Source of the DNA: Bacteroidota bacterium
Lineage (GTDB): Bacteria; Bacteroidota; Bacteroidia; Bacteroidales; NBLH01
NCBI GenBank assembly: GCA_025361565.1
Contig: JANYKN010000116.1
Coordinates: 186,001 to 250,000 of the forward strand
Direction of reading: 5' to 3'
Length of the DNA stretch: 64,000 bases
Made by a program: the position numbers and the translations under genes
Shown: piece after piece, positions 61,090 to 64,000 of the stretch
Layout: every line of letters begins with the position of its first letter
Position numbering within the stretch: position 1 is the stretch's first letter
Notes under the pieces: generated by a model
Databases searched by the model: none
The model's input: only the letters and a program-made list of their open reading frames with translations
Told to the model about the DNA's origin: nothing

Positions 61090-62556
61090 ATGGAAAAGAA
61101 TACTCAACGGATTGCTCTACAGAAAATTGCTAGAAAAGTAATGATTGAAAGAGGATTTAATACGGATTTTCCTTCTGAAGTACTTGATGAATTAATGGAA
61201 ATAAAGGATCCTTTCAATTCTAAACAGAACACAGTAAAAGATTTGCGCAACTTGTTGTGGTGTTCTATTGACAATGAAGAATCACGCGATCTCGACCAAT
61301 TATCAGTTGCTGAACAACTACCTGAAAACAAGGTGCGTATATTGGTTGCCATTGCCGATGTGGACGCTCTGGTCAACGCCCAATCCAATATTGATCATTA
61401 TGCTAGCCAAAATACATCTACCATTTATACAATAGCACAAATATTCCCTATGCTTCCTGAGAAATTATCTACAGATCTTACTTCTTTAGGTTTCGATGAA
61501 GTCCGCTATGCAGTTGTAGTTGAAATGATCGTTGATGATAATGGTTCGGTGATACAATCGGATGTTTATTGTGCAACTGTTTGCAACCATGCAAAACTTG
61601 ATTATAACCCAGTTGGCGCCTGGCTTGAAGGAACCTTACCCTTGCCTGACGAAATAATGAAAGTGGAAGGTTTGGCTGAAAATATAATACTCCAGGACAA
61701 AGTTGCACAAAAGATGAAAGATTTGCGGTATGAACATGGTGCATTAGATTTTGAAACTATTGAGTCCCGACCTGTCTTTGATGGAGATAGATTGTGTGAG
61801 ATGAAAGGTGAAAAGAAAAACAGGGCCAAAAGCCTGATTGAAGATTTCATGATTGCGTGTAATGGAATAACAGCACAATATCTGGCAACAAAGAAGTTTC
61901 CTTCGTTGCGCAGGGTTGTTCGTACACCTAAGCGATGGGATAGGATAGTTGAACTAGCCACAGAGCATAATTTTAGGCTGCCCACTGAGCCTGACCCCAA
62001 ATCTCTTTCAGAATGTTTTAAATTTATTAAACAAAACCTACCGGAACATTATACCGATTTTTCGTTTAGTGTGCTAAAACTAATGGGTGGTGGTGAGTAT
62101 GTTATGGAATTGCCAGGTTCCACCCCACAAGGACATTTTGGTCTGGCTGTGAAAAATTATTCACATTCAACAGCTCCAAACCGTCGCTATCCTGATTTGA
62201 TTACTCATCGTTTGCTTAAATCTGCTATGGTGGGTCAGAATATTCCTTATTCAGCAGAACAACTTGAGCTTATTGCAAAGAATTGTACAGTAAAAGAAGA
62301 CGACGCAAAGAAAGTAGAACGTCAAGTCGAAAAGTCTGCTCATGCAATGTTAATGGAAACGAGAATAGGTGAGATATTTGAAGCCATTGTAAGTGGAGCT
62401 GCAGCAAAAGGAACATGGATCAAGCTTTTGAATCCACATCTCGAAGGAAAATTAGTGAAAGGATTTGAAGGATTAGAAGTGGGGCATAAAATAAAAGTAC
62501 GACTTGTAAATGTTGATGTTCAATCCGGTTTTATCGATTTTGAAAGGGTTGAATAA
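61090..62556 (+). CDS. RNB-domain exoribonuclease (RNase II/R family)
   Basis: The 488-residue protein is a 3'-5' exoribonuclease of the RNB family. The catalytic cluster SIDNEESRDLDQL gives D61, D67, D69 and Q70, so the fourth acidic residue of E. coli RNase II (DDAL) is Gln here. Other RNB marks are VRILVAIADVDALV, FPMLPEKLSTDLTSL, LIEDFMIACNGITAQYL and HSTAPNRRYPDLITHRLL. The C-terminus (about 425-488) is an S1-type OB fold (GAAAKGTWIKLLNPHLEGKLVKG). No cold-shock domains precede the RNB domain, so it is a short form. A separate zinc-ribbon gene follows after 222 bp. Confidence 0.9.
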   Translation: MEKNTQRIALQKIARKVMIERGFNTDFPSEVLDELMEIKDPFNSKQNTVKDLRNLLWCSIDNEESRDLDQLSVAEQLPENKVRILVAIADVDALVNAQSNIDHYASQNTSTIYTIAQIFPMLPEKLSTDLTSLGFDEVRYAVVVEMIVDDNGSVIQSDVYCATVCNHAKLDYNPVGAWLEGTLPLPDEIMKVEGLAENIILQDKVAQKMKDLRYEHGALDFETIESRPVFDGDRLCEMKGEKKNRAKSLIEDFMIACNGITAQYLATKKFPSLRRVVRTPKRWDRIVELATEHNFRLPTEPDPKSLSECFKFIKQNLPEHYTDFSFSVLKLMGGGEYVMELPGSTPQGHFGLAVKNYSHSTAPNRRYPDLITHRLLKSAMVGQNIPYSAEQLELIAKNCTVKEDDAKKVERQVEKSAHAMLMETRIGEIFEAIVSGAAAKGTWIKLLNPHLEGKLVKGFEGLEVGHKIKVRLVNVDVQSGFIDFERVE

Positions 62557-62778
62557 CACTCAATCAATATAGGACTATAACTTTATAATGTGGCTGTTCT
62601 AAATAAATACGATATATTTAAACAGTTATTACTAATCCATTAGGGATAAAACTTATTCATACAATTTTATAAGTAAAAATATATTGCAATCCAAATTACA
62701 GCTTTAAAGGTTTATATACGCTCTATACATTTTGTACCTTTATTTATCATTAATCTTAAACTTCTAAATTTATTAATC

Positions 62779-64000
62779 ATGATAGGATTATGTTTTGAAG
62801 CTGAAACCACTTGCAGCTCCTGTGGTAAGCCGCTACCAATCAATGCTCTTGTTGAAAATATTATTTGTACCCAATGTATGCACAAGAACACATTCACGGT
62901 AAATGAATGGAAAGATTTACTGGAATCGATGTTTAAAGAAGGCCCAAATTATAACGAAAACGATGGCACACCTTCAACAGTGATGGGTGCAAGGAATTAC
63001 AGCATCATGTATGGAAGGCAAAATCCTAAATTCCTTGATACTAGAAAATATATAGATGCTGCCGAAATTATTAAATACACCACAATTGGGAAAATAGTAA
63101 ATCCTGAAACCAATATGGAACATTCTATCAGGCCATTGCCTGAGAATTTCAAGGAAGCTTGTCCGAATGTCACCCACTTGCTTTGCGAAGATTTCACTCA
63201 ACTTCCATTTTACAATGGAGCATCACAAGTGCTCGATCAAGTTCCGCAAGGAAATATTATTCCGTTTAAATGCCCTAATTGTGGTGGTTCCATGCAAATT
63301 GACGGTTCTGAAAGATTGCTAAAATGCCAATTCTGTTCGACTGAATCTTTTATCCCCGACGAAGTATGGCAAAAACTGCACCCTGTTAAAACAAAACAGC
63401 GGTTCTATTTTTGGTTTGATGAAAACAAATCAACATTTGATTGGGACTCCGATCTGTGGGATATGGCAACTGACGCCGATGGTATTTTATATCTTAGTGT
63501 TGAACCAATTTGGGGTTCTAATGGTGACCTATGTGTGGTGGCGCTAAAACCAGATCTTACTGTTAAATGGAAAAGGGATAATTTAAAATTCAAAACCACA
63601 ACTTCGGGCGGAGAGGCAAAATTGGGGTTAACCGCCAATGGCGAACTAATGGTGTGGAGTGGAGATCGCAATACCATGCTCCTACTTTCTACAATTGATG
63701 GTTTGGAAATAAAACGCATCGGAAAAAAATTTGAAGGAACAGACAAACAGGAAAACACATTGATGGATTTTGCTCAATGCCGTTATATAGCCGGGGATAT
63801 TGATGGTAATTATTTTGCACTGATCAACCGCGAACGGAAAGATTCAGATTCAGACGCTTATTGCGAATTCATGGTTATTGATAAAGATGCATACCTGCAT
63901 AAACCTTGGGGATTGGATGAAACACAAAGCAAAGGTTTCTTTGGTTCATTAAAGAAAGCGTTTTCGGGTATGAGTGAAGCTCCTTATTTTGAAAAAATAA
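62779..64000 (+). CDS. Zinc-ribbon protein with beta-propeller-like region (partial, runs off window)
   Basis: The frame is open from ATG at 62779 to the window end (407 codons). Residues 12-33 form a zinc ribbon (CSSCGKPL and CTQC). Residues 165-186 form a second one (CPNCGGSM and CQFC), of the type found in RNA-binding and vesicle-associated zinc-ribbon proteins. From about residue 205 the chain shows propeller-like blades: DSDLWDMATDADGILYLSVE, LGLTANGELMVWSGDRNTML and YIAGDIDGNYFALI. This combination is unusual and I do not know the family. It probably works with nucleic acids or another protein partner in the cytoplasm (no signal peptide). The upstream RNB gene is 222 bp away on the same strand; the C-terminus is missing. 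Confidence 0.7.
   Translation, partial: MIGLCFEAETTCSSCGKPLPINALVENIICTQCMHKNTFTVNEWKDLLESMFKEGPNYNENDGTPSTVMGARNYSIMYGRQNPKFLDTRKYIDAAEIIKYTTIGKIVNPETNMEHSIRPLPENFKEACPNVTHLLCEDFTQLPFYNGASQVLDQVPQGNIIPFKCPNCGGSMQIDGSERLLKCQFCSTESFIPDEVWQKLHPVKTKQRFYFWFDENKSTFDWDSDLWDMATDADGILYLSVEPIWGSNGDLCVVALKPDLTVKWKRDNLKFKTTTSGGEAKLGLTANGELMVWSGDRNTMLLLSTIDGLEIKRIGKKFEGTDKQENTLMDFAQCRYIAGDIDGNYFALINRERKDSDSDAYCEFMVIDKDAYLHKPWGLDETQSKGFFGSLKKAFSGMSEAPYFEKI

Noticed and set aside
1-64000. tRNA, rRNA, transposase, phage or defence-system genes
   Set aside because: No sequence I could identify as any of these; intergenic gaps gave no cloverleaf, and no annotated ORF had the relevant motifs.

Overview
This is an AT-rich chromosomal window from a Gram-negative member of the Bacteroidota. 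The lineage call rests on gliding/T9SS markers (GldF, GldG, several type A C-terminal sorting domains, a GWxTD lipoprotein), the long Bacteroidota-type LepB, two DUF5916 outer-membrane proteins, a TonB-dependent receptor, LpxB, and several TAnnTTTG -7 promoter elements typical of the phylum. No rRNA, tRNA, CRISPR array, transposase or phage gene was recognised. Most genes look like ordinary core or secreted-protein genes.

Layout. 1-5 kb: 5' part of a TonB-dependent receptor, a serine deaminase operon with a SiaB-like kinase-fold protein, a TPR membrane protein and a secreted esterase. 5-14 kb: a large PKD-repeat M43 protease, then an efflux operon (membrane fusion protein, MacB-like permease, TolC) without an ATPase, and two small unknowns. 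14-22 kb: CsaA, three tandem secreted paralogues that look like divergent SGNH-type hydrolases, then a fourth distant relative (a lipoprotein) in line with an acyltransferase and a methyltransferase. 22-30 kb: STAS-like protein, DEAD-box helicase, LepB, secreted M28 peptidase, RlmB, GWxTD lipoprotein. 30-35 kb: an ABC efflux operon (ATPase, two permeases, fusion protein). 35-43 kb: two DUF5916 proteins flanking a C69 dipeptidase, then a DUF1573 protein. 43-50 kb: surE-lpxB-spoIID operon, exonuclease, PorE-like protein, dnaN. 50-58 kb: C45 hydrolase, DUF4340, GldG, GldF, two tandem beta-barrel-like proteins. 58-64 kb: MltG, phosphohexomutase preceded by a heptanucleotide array, a small unknown, an RNB ribonuclease and a truncated zinc-ribbon/propeller protein.

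The most interesting locus is the 877-bp gap before the ABC operon (about 30.18-30.55 kb). Two divergent sigma-54-like promoters lie exactly symmetrically (93 bp each way, centre to centre) around an imperfect 12+12 bp palindrome that would suit an NtrC-type activator. One promoter points into the efflux operon. The other points into a stretch of about 120 nt that ends in a clear intrinsic terminator and contains an 18-21-codon ORF, so it is a candidate sigma-54-dependent small RNA or micropeptide. I infer a bidirectional, activator-controlled efflux/sRNA module; the sequence elements are visible, the function is not proven.

Functionally the window suggests a bacterium that secretes many hydrolases (M43, M28, C69, esterase, SGNH-like), moves or secretes through Gld/T9SS machinery, and exports unknown substrates through MacB-type pumps whose two operons carry complementary parts.
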